Assembly: GCF_031157315.1 (NCBI RefSeq)
Contig: NZ_JAVIFU010000009.1
Location: 1 to 64,000, forward strand
From: Paenibacillus sp. LHD-38
Lineage (GTDB): Bacteria; Bacillota; Bacilli; Paenibacillales; Paenibacillaceae
DNA length: 64,000 nt
Direction: 5' to 3'
Program-made: the position numbers and the translations under genes
The notes under the pieces: generated by a model
The model's input: the letters and a program-made list of their open reading frames with translations, nothing else
Told to the model about the DNA's origin: nothing
Databases searched by the model: none
In this document: piece by piece, positions 53,496 to 62,502 of the stretch
Layout: the number at the start of each line of letters is the position of its first letter
How positions within the stretch are numbered: position 1 is the first letter of the stretch

Positions 53496-55802
53496 TCATG
53501 AGTTCTCAATAACCGTTCGATACTCTGTAGGGGATAAACCAGTAATCCGTTTAAACGCCCTTCTGAATGAATGGCTGCTATTATATCCGGAAGCAATAGC
53601 AATATCTTCAATCGAATCATTCGATTGCGTGAGTTTTAATTTTGCATAGTTCATTCGAATTTCCTCAATATAATCAGAAATGTTAACTCCGATATTATTT
53701 TTAAAAATGATCGGAATTCCTTTTTCCGGATAACCGACTGCATCAGATAATTGGTACAGGGTTAAATCCGGGTCATGAAAGTTCTGCTTGATATATTCTT
53801 TTATTTTTAATATCAGCACCTGGTTTCCGGCAAGCTTTTGTTTTTGTATCCTTCGAGCAATATCGATCATCATCCACTTTATTTGGTCAAAGTCTTTACT
53901 AAAGATGCTATTCTTACCCATCACTCTTTCCAGCCTGTCTTGAATATCTTCCATGATGATATGATTATTTCCCGTATTCTTTGATAAGATTCGAATCATT
54001 GTCTCATGTAATGCGCCAATTAGTTGGCTGCCATTTTGCTGGGTTAACCTTCTTTTTACAACATTTTCGTCATGCATTTTATTAAATGATTCTATGACCT
54101 CTGTTTCTTCACCGTTCATAACAGAATTAATGAGTCTGATCTCTAATTCGATCGGATAATAATAAACATTCATTTGCTCTACCGGTTTGTTCGTATATCT
54201 ATACAAAGTCGCTTGCTGATCCATGGATAGTATAAACGGTAGACTGGATTTCACTTCTTCATATGCTTTCGAAATTCCCCTGATTCCTTGAAATTGTTGG
54301 CTCATTCCTATAGTAACCTGTAAACTATACTTATCTTTTAATAGATTTATGAATAAATTAAGCTCCTTCTCAATTTTCTCATCATGGATAAGGTCATTTT
54401 CGGAATAGGTTAGAAGAAAAATAATTTGATTCACATCATAATGAAAGAGATAAATATATTCATGAAACTTTTTCTTCACTTCATTTTGGATCATCAGACG
54501 TGCAACATTGATTTCATCCAACATTTCCTTATCAAGTTCGCTAGAGAAATGAATAACTTGAATAATACCAACATATCCAATATCGCCTTTCAATCGGATA
54601 TCGGCCTGCTCCAGCAGAACACCTGCATCCCTCATAGATGTTCTTTCTCCCATAACGACAGAGCGCAACACAGAATCTTGCAGGATCGGTTGTTGTTGCT
54701 GAATTTGATTTTTTAGATCGGTATTTTTGGAAATCATATCCTCAACATTACTATGTAAAAATTCATAAGGGTTTTTTATTTTTTTCGTTTCTGAAAGCGG
54801 GATAATACGTAATAGACGACTTAATGGAATGCTGTTATTAAACGAGAAAACAAACGCAATACAAAGTCCTGCCAAAATAGAGATTAAAGCGGTTATCATG
54901 CTGATCGTTTTGATATGATTAACATCTGCCAACAGCTTGTCCTTAGAAATTGCCGCTACATAGGTCCAATCATTATGTTCGGATTTTAATTCTATATACA
55001 TAAATTGCCCATTTTCCACATCAACAAAAGGTTTTCCGGAGGAATCCTTACGTATAGCCGTATTTTCAGTTGAATCATCACTAAAGAGAATATCCCCTTC
55101 TTGATTATATACATACGTAAACCCGTTATATTGAGCCGAAATCGGGCTTAATAACGAAGTGAATTCGCTTTCATTAATCATTAAGACAACATTTGCCTTT
55201 GACGATAATGAATTATTTAAAGGCAACGATTGTACATAGGTAATAACCGATTCTTTCACCGTATTGGTTCCCCGTTCCATAGTTACGTTTGCAGCGGGAA
55301 TGTACATACTCGAGTAAAAATGCTGATTAATATTGGTGTTCCATTCCTCAAAACTCATTTCATCATAAGTATAATTATTGAAAAAATCTTCCGGACGTAC
55401 ATAAGCAGATCTAGGAGTTATAATCGTATCAATTTGATTAAAATAAATATAAAATCTGCTGAGAAGCGTGTTTGTATGCACCAGCTGTTCAAGACTTTCA
55501 CGAACCTTGTATATATCATAAGCAACAAGCGTATCGCTAGCAGATTTTCGATGCATTAATTGCCTGATATCCTGATTAAAATGCAACTGATAAATGAACT
55601 GTTCGATTTCTATATTTTTCTGATCGATCGCGGATATCATTTCTTTCAACAATTTTGTACTGCTTGTCGTTGCATGATCTACGATTTTATTAAGACTCAC
55701 TTGATATACGATAAAACTTGCGATTAAAGGGATCACGAGAATCAAAATATACGATAATAGAAACCGTCTGAAAATGTGCATTTTTTGGAGATAATTAAGC
55801 AT
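53496..55802 (-). CDS. Membrane-anchored AraC-family regulator with extracellular sensor
   Basis: 768 residues. Membrane helix about 12-33 (FLLSYILILVIPLIASFIVY), extracellular Cache-like sensor about 35-295, second helix about 298-320 (ISMITALISILAGLCIAFVF), cytoplasmic middle region, and AraC double HTH at about 665-768 (LTLYQLSDAVGYPEKGIPII; IEDIAIASGYNSSHSFRRAF). Ligand sensing outside is coupled directly to DNA binding. GGAGGAG lies 11 bases before the ATG, a little far; a second Met at codon 8 is possible. It lies between the stand-alone binding protein (72 bases upstream) and the GH110/GH95 transporter operon, which it probably activates. It is a distant relative of the regulator at 18122. 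Confidence 0.85.
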   Translation of the reverse strand: MLNYLQKMHIFRRFLLSYILILVIPLIASFIVYQVSLNKIVDHATTSSTKLLKEMISAIDQKNIEIEQFIYQLHFNQDIRQLMHRKSASDTLVAYDIYKVRESLEQLVHTNTLLSRFYIYFNQIDTIITPRSAYVRPEDFFNNYTYDEMSFEEWNTNINQHFYSSMYIPAANVTMERGTNTVKESVITYVQSLPLNNSLSSKANVVLMINESEFTSLLSPISAQYNGFTYVYNQEGDILFSDDSTENTAIRKDSSGKPFVDVENGQFMYIELKSEHNDWTYVAAISKDKLLADVNHIKTISMITALISILAGLCIAFVFSFNNSIPLSRLLRIIPLSETKKIKNPYEFLHSNVEDMISKNTDLKNQIQQQQPILQDSVLRSVVMGERTSMRDAGVLLEQADIRLKGDIGYVGIIQVIHFSSELDKEMLDEINVARLMIQNEVKKKFHEYIYLFHYDVNQIIFLLTYSENDLIHDEKIEKELNLFINLLKDKYSLQVTIGMSQQFQGIRGISKAYEEVKSSLPFILSMDQQATLYRYTNKPVEQMNVYYYPIELEIRLINSVMNGEETEVIESFNKMHDENVVKRRLTQQNGSQLIGALHETMIRILSKNTGNNHIIMEDIQDRLERVMGKNSIFSKDFDQIKWMMIDIARRIQKQKLAGNQVLILKIKEYIKQNFHDPDLTLYQLSDAVGYPEKGIPIIFKNNIGVNISDYIEEIRMNYAKLKLTQSNDSIEDIAIASGYNSSHSFRRAFKRITGLSPTEYRTVIENS

Positions 55803-55823
55803 CTCGTAGTTTGCTCCTCCACC

Positions 55824-55870
55824 AGAACTTTTCTCAATTCTAACATGCTATCCGGATAGTGAAAAGTTCT
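55824..55870 (-). repeat. Branched hairpin in the gap before the AraC gene
   Basis: AGAACTTTTC/GAAAAGTTCT (10 base pairs) enclosing the small palindrome CTATCCGGATAG. No T-run follows on the minus strand, and the ribosome site of the AraC gene lies just beyond the stem, so it may be a weak attenuator or mRNA-stability element. Confidence 0.4.
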
Positions 55871-55874
55871 AGCG

Positions 55875-57173
55875 TCAACGATGCAGGAGGTCTGATAACT
55901 CAAGTGGCGACATCGTTTTATTAATAACACGATTTAGATTATTTTTGAGCATCTCTATTGCCTTCTCATCCCACAAGGATTCCAGTGTCCATATATGAAT
56001 CTCAGATTCTCTTGCAACACTCAGCGCCATTCCTAGCATAGGCGACACCTGCTTAATCCAGTTCAGATCGATATGAGGGTTGGAAGGCGCTTGATACGTC
56101 TCCTCCACCATTCGCTTCTGAACCTCATCGCTCAGCAAATATTTGAGAAACCTCACGCTAGCCTCAATCTTCTTTGGATCTCCTGTGTTGCCAATCACAT
56201 AGCCTGACGATGGCGATTCATAAGAAACCTTTAAGCCGTCATATCCAGGGAAAGCAGCATACTTGATCTGTTCATGATTTTTGGATTGGGCTAAATCATT
56301 GCTTTCCCACACTCCGCTAAAGAAAAAAGCCAACTTAGAGCTTTTGAACTGCTGAAAAATGTCATTTCGACTAACTAGCGAGTGGTCGCTATAGGAATAA
56401 GCTTTGCGCAGTGCATCCATCGCCTTGATAAACTCAGGTGTATTGAAATCAATCGTTCTTTTTTTCATAAATTCCGTTCCCGCTTTATTCTCTCCCGCAA
56501 TTCTAGCGCCAAGAAAGTTCAAGCTTTGATCACTCCCCATCATGAGCGGCTTTACACCATTCTGCTGTTCTTCCGCCCAATTTACAATCTTATCGCATGC
56601 TTCCCAAAACTCTTCCCATGCAGCCGGAAGCTTCACTTCTGTGTATGGTGTACCGTCGGTGGTAACACCCGCTTCCCTCAGAATCTCTTCATTGTACCAA
56701 TAGCCTATAATTTCGAGCACATTGGGCAGCGTGTAGATAGCGTCGTCCTTCATCCATGCTTTCAGAATCGACGGGTGAATATCATTTCTAAATTCTTCAT
56801 CCGCATCTATATATGGCTTAAGATTCAAGGCCTTTCCTCTAATGATCGCGTTGCTAAGAAAGCGGCTCTCACCGTTTGTAGATATAATATCCGGCATTCT
56901 GCCCGCAGCCAGTTTATCATTTGCCTTATTAATAATAATGGGAAGATCAGGTGATGAATCTAAAATCACTTTAACATCTGGGTTTTCCAATGAAAAATCC
57001 TCATATATTTTCCGCATATTCACATGATCAAGAGATGAGCCGCCATAGCCATGCATAAGCGTGATCTCAATAACTTCTCTCTCTGGTGTACTACTGCATG
57101 CCGCCAAACTCATCGCCATGATGAATGCCAAGCTCCAAAGCCCCATTCTCAAAGCTATCTTCCACAGCTTCAA
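55875..57173 (-). CDS. Stand-alone solute-binding lipoprotein (family 1)
   Basis: 432 residues from TTG 57173, preceded by GAGGGAAGG; the ATG 11 codons upstream has no ribosome site. Lipobox LAAC (Cys26) and a family 1 binding fold (LMHGYGGSSLDHVNMRKIYE; LAFFFSGVWESNDLAQSK; SPSSGYVIGNTGDPKKIEA). No permease is adjacent. It is followed by the membrane AraC gene and divergently faces the histidine kinase (89-base gap), which suggests a sensory role: loaded with sugar it could signal to the kinase or the AraC sensor. It is similar in layout to the binding protein at 42317. Confidence 0.88.
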   Translation of the reverse strand: MKLWKIALRMGLWSLAFIMAMSLAACSSTPEREVIEITLMHGYGGSSLDHVNMRKIYEDFSLENPDVKVILDSSPDLPIIINKANDKLAAGRMPDIISTNGESRFLSNAIIRGKALNLKPYIDADEEFRNDIHPSILKAWMKDDAIYTLPNVLEIIGYWYNEEILREAGVTTDGTPYTEVKLPAAWEEFWEACDKIVNWAEEQQNGVKPLMMGSDQSLNFLGARIAGENKAGTEFMKKRTIDFNTPEFIKAMDALRKAYSYSDHSLVSRNDIFQQFKSSKLAFFFSGVWESNDLAQSKNHEQIKYAAFPGYDGLKVSYESPSSGYVIGNTGDPKKIEASVRFLKYLLSDEVQKRMVEETYQAPSNPHIDLNWIKQVSPMLGMALSVARESEIHIWTLESLWDEKAIEMLKNNLNRVINKTMSPLELSDLLHR

Positions 57174-57262
57174 ACGAACACACCTTCCCTCACCGTTATC
57201 TTTCATGCTATCATCTATTTATTATACTTGACAATAGCCTCGTTTGATTGGAGTTGAATGTT

Positions 57263-59089
57263 TTGTCTACTGATCAAATGAATAAGAAGCAGTCTCTTCG
57301 GTCCAAAATCATTTTATTTGACATTGCGACAACTCTCATTCCACTCATATTATGCACTTTTCTTTTAATTACCCTGATTTTCAATGTATTGACTGACTAC
57401 ATTCGCAATGATACCGTTTTCTTCCTCAAGCAAACCAATACTAATTTTCAGAGTAAAACGGAGCTTTTGGAGGACACGCTGCTGCGCTTTAGGAACAATG
57501 CTGTTATTACGGATTACTTAACCAATGCAGCGGGCAAAGCCGGCGAGGCGGTCACAATAGGTACAGCTGACAATGATCTCTATGCGCAGGTAGAAACTCA
57601 ATTCGAGCTGTCTGCCAATCTATACTCAGATAAAAATACAGTCAAACTGGAGCAGCCTTTTTTGGATAAAATATATCTGTTCGATAACAACGGAGTAGCC
57701 TTTAACGCCTTTTATTACCAGCCTCTAAAGTCGCTTATGAAGGAATTTGACAAAAAATATACTGCAATGTACAAGGAATTCTTTCAAAGTACGAAAGAAG
57801 TTAGCTTCGTCATAGAGGAGGACCATATCCATCTCCTATTCCCCCTCTATTCCGATTCAATGCAATCTATTGGAACGATTATTTTCGTCATCAATCAAAG
57901 CAGCGTGCATGAAATTATGCAAGATATAGGTAACTATAACGACTCCTTCTGGTTCATGTTCGATGGCCAGGGCGAACTTATTTTATCGAATCATTCTGAT
58001 AAGGTTTCGCCTGATGAAGAGCGGCAGATTATATACACTTACCAGCAGGACGCCTATGAGAAAATGATTGGAACTAAGGAATATCTCGTCTACACCGAAA
58101 GAATGAATATGGATTTCAACAGTGTGATTGCTATTCCCAGCAACCAGCTTTCTACCTTGCTGTTTAATTCAATCAAGGCTTATGTTTATGTTTTTATTCT
58201 CATAATCGTCCTTGTGATCCTATTTACGATATTTTTCATTAACCGGATAACAAGGCCGCTGAAGGAAGTCGCCTCTAGCATGAGACTCGTAAGCAAGGGC
58301 AGATTTGAAATTAAAATGCCTGAATTTAAAAGTCGTGAGTTCGCCCATGTGAGCGAAGTGTTCAACACGATGATGGATAGAATCAACTATTTAATCCAAG
58401 ATGTATATAAGAAGCAACTGATCATTAAAGAATCTGAACTCAAATTTCTACAAACACAGGTCAATCCACATTTCATGTTTAATGTGCTGAATACGATCTC
58501 CTTGAAAGCCAAAATGGACAACAATGATGAAGTAAGCCGCATGATTAGCTCGTTTGCCGGACTTATACAAGCCAGTATTTTTCGCACAGGCAAGGAAAAA
58601 GTAAAGATTAAGGAAGAGCTTATTTACGTTGAATTTTACTTGTATTTACAAAGCTATCGTTTCGAAGATAAGCTAACCTACCGTATTATTTTTGAAGATG
58701 AGAACTTATTAGAGTTATACGTGCCTAAGCTTGCCATTCAATTTTTAGTGGAGAATGCAGTTATGCATGGCATTGAGCCTAAGCCGGGAGAAGGCTTTGT
58801 TGAAGTATATATTCATGCTAAGAACGATCGTTTATTTATCGATGTCAAAGATAACGGGATTGGCTTTCAAAATATGGAGGGTAAAGTAGAGCTTCCATTT
58901 AAAACCGTCGATCATAAAAAGGGACATAACCATGTAGGGCTTAATAACGCCTACAAAATCATTCAATATTTCTACGGTCAAGATTATGGAATTCATATAT
59001 ACACCAAAAAAGATGAAGGAACTACGGCAACAATTCAAATTCCATTCGATCGTAAAGACCCGAAAATGGAGGAAGAGAACAATGTATAA
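57263..59089 (+). CDS. YesM-type sensor histidine kinase
   Basis: 608 residues from TTG 57263, nine bases after GGAG; other in-frame TTG and ATG codons fit this site poorly. Helix about 16-43, extracellular Cache-like sensor to about 298, second helix 305-327, HAMP (ITRPLKEVASSM), then the His_kinase domain with phospho-accepting His403 in LQTQVNPHFMFNVLNTI and the ATPase with NAVMHGIEP (N box) and DVKDNGIGF (G1 box). It senses an extracellular sugar, directly or through a binding protein, and phosphorylates the regulator encoded next. Its stop codon overlaps the regulator start (ATGTATAA). Confidence 0.92.
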   Translation: MSTDQMNKKQSLRSKIILFDIATTLIPLILCTFLLITLIFNVLTDYIRNDTVFFLKQTNTNFQSKTELLEDTLLRFRNNAVITDYLTNAAGKAGEAVTIGTADNDLYAQVETQFELSANLYSDKNTVKLEQPFLDKIYLFDNNGVAFNAFYYQPLKSLMKEFDKKYTAMYKEFFQSTKEVSFVIEEDHIHLLFPLYSDSMQSIGTIIFVINQSSVHEIMQDIGNYNDSFWFMFDGQGELILSNHSDKVSPDEERQIIYTYQQDAYEKMIGTKEYLVYTERMNMDFNSVIAIPSNQLSTLLFNSIKAYVYVFILIIVLVILFTIFFINRITRPLKEVASSMRLVSKGRFEIKMPEFKSREFAHVSEVFNTMMDRINYLIQDVYKKQLIIKESELKFLQTQVNPHFMFNVLNTISLKAKMDNNDEVSRMISSFAGLIQASIFRTGKEKVKIKEELIYVEFYLYLQSYRFEDKLTYRIIFEDENLLELYVPKLAIQFLVENAVMHGIEPKPGEGFVEVYIHAKNDRLFIDVKDNGIGFQNMEGKVELPFKTVDHKKGHNHVGLNNAYKIIQYFYGQDYGIHIYTKKDEGTTATIQIPFDRKDPKMEEENNV

Positions 59090-60644
59090 AGTTATGATTG
59101 CCGATGATGAACCGATGGTTCGTAAGGGGTTTATCCATTTGATCAACTGGCATGATATCGGTTGTGAATTAACCTATGCAGCGGTTGACGGTCGTGATCT
59201 TCTCGATAATCTAAATGTATATCAGCCAGATATTATTATTAGTGACGTGAAGATGCCGCGAGTAGACGGAATTGAAGCGGCGCAATATATTTGGGAGAAT
59301 CAAATAAAAACCAAATTTATCCTGCTTACAGCCTATGCTGATTTCTCTTATGCCAAATCAGCCATTAAATATGGTGTTGTTGAATATGTGACCAAAACAG
59401 GTGCGCTTGAGGGTATAATTGAGGCTATAGAGAAAGCGAAGGTGCTCATTGAGCGTGAGCGTTCGGAAAGTAATGCGGTTAATCTTGATTTGCTGAAAAC
59501 TAATTTGCTTAAATCTATTCTGGACAGCTCGCTTTTTAATCATGAAGAAATGCTGAGCTTATCGGAAAAATATAAGATCAACCTAGAAAAATACGTTGTG
59601 CTAGCCATTAAATTAGATTCAATTGAAGAAGAGGACCTGCATAAATCACAGCTCTATATGAAAATAAGCAATTTCTTCAAAATAGCTTTCAACGAATATT
59701 CCACTTATGTTATTCCACTTAGTAGGGAAATGCTGTGCGTCGTCGTTAATGGGCTGGTTTCAGATAACACCCAGCGAATTATTTCTATCTGTCAGGAAGT
59801 ACTGATCACTATTGAAAACTTCAATAATTACAGTGTTTATATTGGTGTTAGTCTTAGCAGCCATTCTATCTTAAAGCTTTATGAAACTTATCAGCAGGCT
59901 GCATCAGCGATCACTGATCGGTTTCTTAATGAAACAAGCAAGATTTATTCCTATAGTTCACTTGATCCTGCAGCGCCTCTCTACTCCGCACAAAACGATC
60001 AGTTCGTAGAAAAAATCATCCAAGAAATAGAAAAGGGCTTAACCAAAACCGCCTTGCAATACCTTGAACAGCTTCTTCTTATTCAACAATTGCACTCCTT
60101 CAGCGAAAAAGATATTAAATATACCGGACTTATCATAGAAAGCAATTGCAAAAAGTTCATCTCTGCTTACAGTGCCACAAGTACCAGCACAGCGAATGTG
60201 AATGCCAGTGATCTTGCAGGCCATGCCAATACCATCGTTGAAAGTCGTTTTTTCAGTGAATATGCAGATAGGCTTAAACAAATCGTAACCAAAACCTGTG
60301 ATCTGATCTATGAGGCAACGCGTGGAAAAAACAATATCATCCTGGAAGCGCTTAATTACATTAACGCTAACTTTGAACGCAATATTACACTCAATGAAAT
60401 AGCAACTCATATTAATGTGAACAGCAGCTACTTAAGCCGAATGTTTAAAGAGAAAACAGGCGACACCATCATGAACACGATTCACCTAAAAAAAATTGAG
60501 AAAGCCAAGAGCTATCTCATTAACAGCAATATGAAGATTCAAGAAATTGCCGAAGCCATTGGCATTGACGATAACACATATTTCTCACATTTTTTCAAAA
60601 AGCATACGGGGCTTTCGCCTAAGCAATATAAAGATGCTCATTGA
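59082..60644 (+). CDS. YesN-type response regulator with AraC output domain
   Basis: 520 residues from ATG 59082 (GGAGG nine bases upstream), overlapping the kinase gene by eight bases; the longer open frame upstream is inside the kinase. Receiver domain 1-120 with the acidic pair in MIADDEP, phospho-accepting Asp55 in IIISDVKMPR and Lys near 105 in YVTKTG. A long middle region follows, then AraC double HTH at about 420-520 (ITLNEIATHINVNSSYLSRM; IQEIAEAIGIDDNTYFSHFF). It probably activates glycan transport genes to its left. It converges on the acyltransferase gene; the gap 60645-60798 shows nothing else. Confidence 0.93.
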   Translation: MYKVMIADDEPMVRKGFIHLINWHDIGCELTYAAVDGRDLLDNLNVYQPDIIISDVKMPRVDGIEAAQYIWENQIKTKFILLTAYADFSYAKSAIKYGVVEYVTKTGALEGIIEAIEKAKVLIERERSESNAVNLDLLKTNLLKSILDSSLFNHEEMLSLSEKYKINLEKYVVLAIKLDSIEEEDLHKSQLYMKISNFFKIAFNEYSTYVIPLSREMLCVVVNGLVSDNTQRIISICQEVLITIENFNNYSVYIGVSLSSHSILKLYETYQQAASAITDRFLNETSKIYSYSSLDPAAPLYSAQNDQFVEKIIQEIEKGLTKTALQYLEQLLLIQQLHSFSEKDIKYTGLIIESNCKKFISAYSATSTSTANVNASDLAGHANTIVESRFFSEYADRLKQIVTKTCDLIYEATRGKNNIILEALNYINANFERNITLNEIATHINVNSSYLSRMFKEKTGDTIMNTIHLKKIEKAKSYLINSNMKIQEIAEAIGIDDNTYFSHFFKKHTGLSPKQYKDAH

Positions 60645-60798
60645 CAGTAGAGTTGACCAACTATGGCTTGTGTAAACACCGATTGTAATATACCCAATAT
60701 AATCGAAAGCTACCGGATGAAGCACGCGCAATGAACGGTATTTGAATGTTTGCTGAATGAACCCAGCTGTAAACGTCTCGTAATTCCTTGAATGAAAA

Positions 60799-60833
60799 GA
60801 GCCGCTGCCCGTACAGAAACGGTCAAACGGCTC
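60799..60833 (-). terminator. Terminator after the acyltransferase-like gene
   Basis: GAGCCG/CGGCTC stem on the minus strand with inner CCGTTTCTGTACGG pairing, then CTTTTC. It lies 16 bases past the stop codon at 60850. Confidence 0.6.
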
Positions 60834-60849
60834 GCGGTCTCTCTCACTA

Positions 60850-61653
60850 TTAGAATATTATTCCATATCCGTTCCCCAGCTGATTACCGGCCATCAGATA
60901 GGCCTTTGCGCTTTGCTGCAATGACGTTCGCTCTTCATAAAGCGAAGGGTCTTCGCACACGCGGTTGAATATCCGTTCCTCCGCTTGCTTTGCATCGCGG
61001 TCCACTTCATAGACGACGAAGTTCTTCTGGAACTTCAGGATGTTTGAAGTCGGCGGCAACACTTCGCTAAGCTGCGGATAGAGCAGCCACGACTGGCATA
61101 CGAAGATTGAAGGATTGCCCCGGAAGAACGCTTTCGCCATCTCGAACGATCGCTCCACGCTTTGCCCATCCAGCGGTCCGCCTTCCGGGATATGAACGTT
61201 GAGCGCCAGTTCTCCCTTGCCGAACTTTCTTCCTTCCGTCTTCACGTCTTGATCCAACGCTATAGGCTGGAATTGCAGCCGGCCTAGCCGAAATAACCGT
61301 AGTTGAACGTGCTCCTGCAGCCACCCGTATTCTTCGATGCCATAGACGCCGAAATCCAGGTAACATTTCTTGCTCCATATTTGCAGATCGGAGAATGTGT
61401 CGTAATAAATATCGTCCGATATGCCTCGGGCCCTATATTCTTCATAGGCATCCACCGCAAATCTTGCGAATAGGGCCAAGAACGTCTCGCGGTAAGACAG
61501 CGTTTGCTTCACGCAGTCAAAGAAGGCAAGCCTATCGCTAATAAACTGCTTTTTTCGTTGATTATAGCTTTTATCATTGATATGAATCCGATTGATCGTC
61601 TGACGGGCGCCCTCATCCAACTGAATACCTTCGCACAATTGATCCAAGTTCAT
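60850..61653 (-). CDS. Acyltransferase-domain protein (NAT_N/GNAT_C type)
   Basis: 267 residues, probably cytoplasmic. The N-terminal helical half (FLALFARFAVDAYEEYRARG; TFSDLQIW) and C-terminal half (LALNVHIPEGGPLDGQSVER; FVCQSWLLYPQLSEVLPPTS) match the two-domain family annotated as GNAT-related acyltransferases in Firmicutes. The substrate is not known. AAGGAG lies before the ATG. A single-gene unit, convergent with the response regulator and unrelated to the glycan genes as far as can be seen. Confidence 0.75.
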   Translation of the reverse strand: MNLDQLCEGIQLDEGARQTINRIHINDKSYNQRKKQFISDRLAFFDCVKQTLSYRETFLALFARFAVDAYEEYRARGISDDIYYDTFSDLQIWSKKCYLDFGVYGIEEYGWLQEHVQLRLFRLGRLQFQPIALDQDVKTEGRKFGKGELALNVHIPEGGPLDGQSVERSFEMAKAFFRGNPSIFVCQSWLLYPQLSEVLPPTSNILKFQKNFVVYEVDRDAKQAEERIFNRVCEDPSLYEERTSLQQSAKAYLMAGNQLGNGYGIIF

Positions 61654-62502
61654 TTTGCCGGTCTCCTTCTGGTGATTGTAAGAATAGGTATATTATACCA
61701 CATCTTTCACCCCACCCAGCTATAAATACATGTTTAACCTAAGAATAGAACAATGGGAAAGAATTCTGCAATTGTGCAGGATTAATCCTGAATTACGAAA
61801 GTAACGCCTCATAAAAATACAAAAAATGCAATTCTGAACTTAGTCCCAATCTTTGTAATGCTACCCGCCATCCTCTCTCTATTCTCGACCAATTGCAGGG
61901 GATTCCCCTACCTCAAATCTATATGGTAGCACGTACAATTGAAATACGTAATTGAATGGCTTGTTGCCAAATGGACTTCAGACAAGACAGCATATTAGTA
62001 TGTAAATAAAGTTTGGGCTATATTTGGACTACAAAAATAGGACATTTGACCGCCTTCGTCCAGAACGTAAAGAAGATCGCCAACCACCTGTCCAAGCAGG
62101 TAGGATAAGGCGATCTTCTTAAGTTTTATACCTCAATTCATTCTTTTCACTACACCAACTACACAACAAAGCCCCGAAAACGGGTTTTGTCAACAGCCTG
62201 ACCAGCCATCTAAGATGACTGGTTTTTTCCCATCCCTATAGCAAGCTTCTTTATTTCCTTGACCGAAGATCATTAATGAGTATAAGCTAAGCGTCACCGA
62301 CATCCCTGTAAGCAAACCCTTAACAAATTCATGCATCGGGACATCACAACTTGAAAAATGTTTTTACACTCTAGTTGTGTTCCCAATACTCAGTAATATT
62401 AAAGTCTCTAGGATAAATTGTCGTTCATTTTACCTTCATAATACTATCAAACTACCGCCATTATTAAACCAAGTCTACAACAACAACATCCCTATCCAAC
62501 CC
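61654..62502. other. Gene-free stretch with orphan hairpins
   Basis: No credible gene. Three hairpins: 62070-62120 (AAGAAGATCGCC/GGCGATCTTCTT with an inner ACCTG/CAGGT), 62166-62190 (ACAAAGCCCCG/CGGGTTTTGT), and 62201-62228 (ACCAG/CTGGT then six T, a plus-strand terminator shape). No plus-strand gene leads into them, so they may be leftovers of a deleted gene or an untranslated RNA. Confidence 0.5.

Noticed and set aside
56382..56954. 190-codon plus-strand frame inside the binding-protein gene
   Set aside because: Antisense shadow of a clear solute-binding protein; no ribosome site and no recognisable domain.
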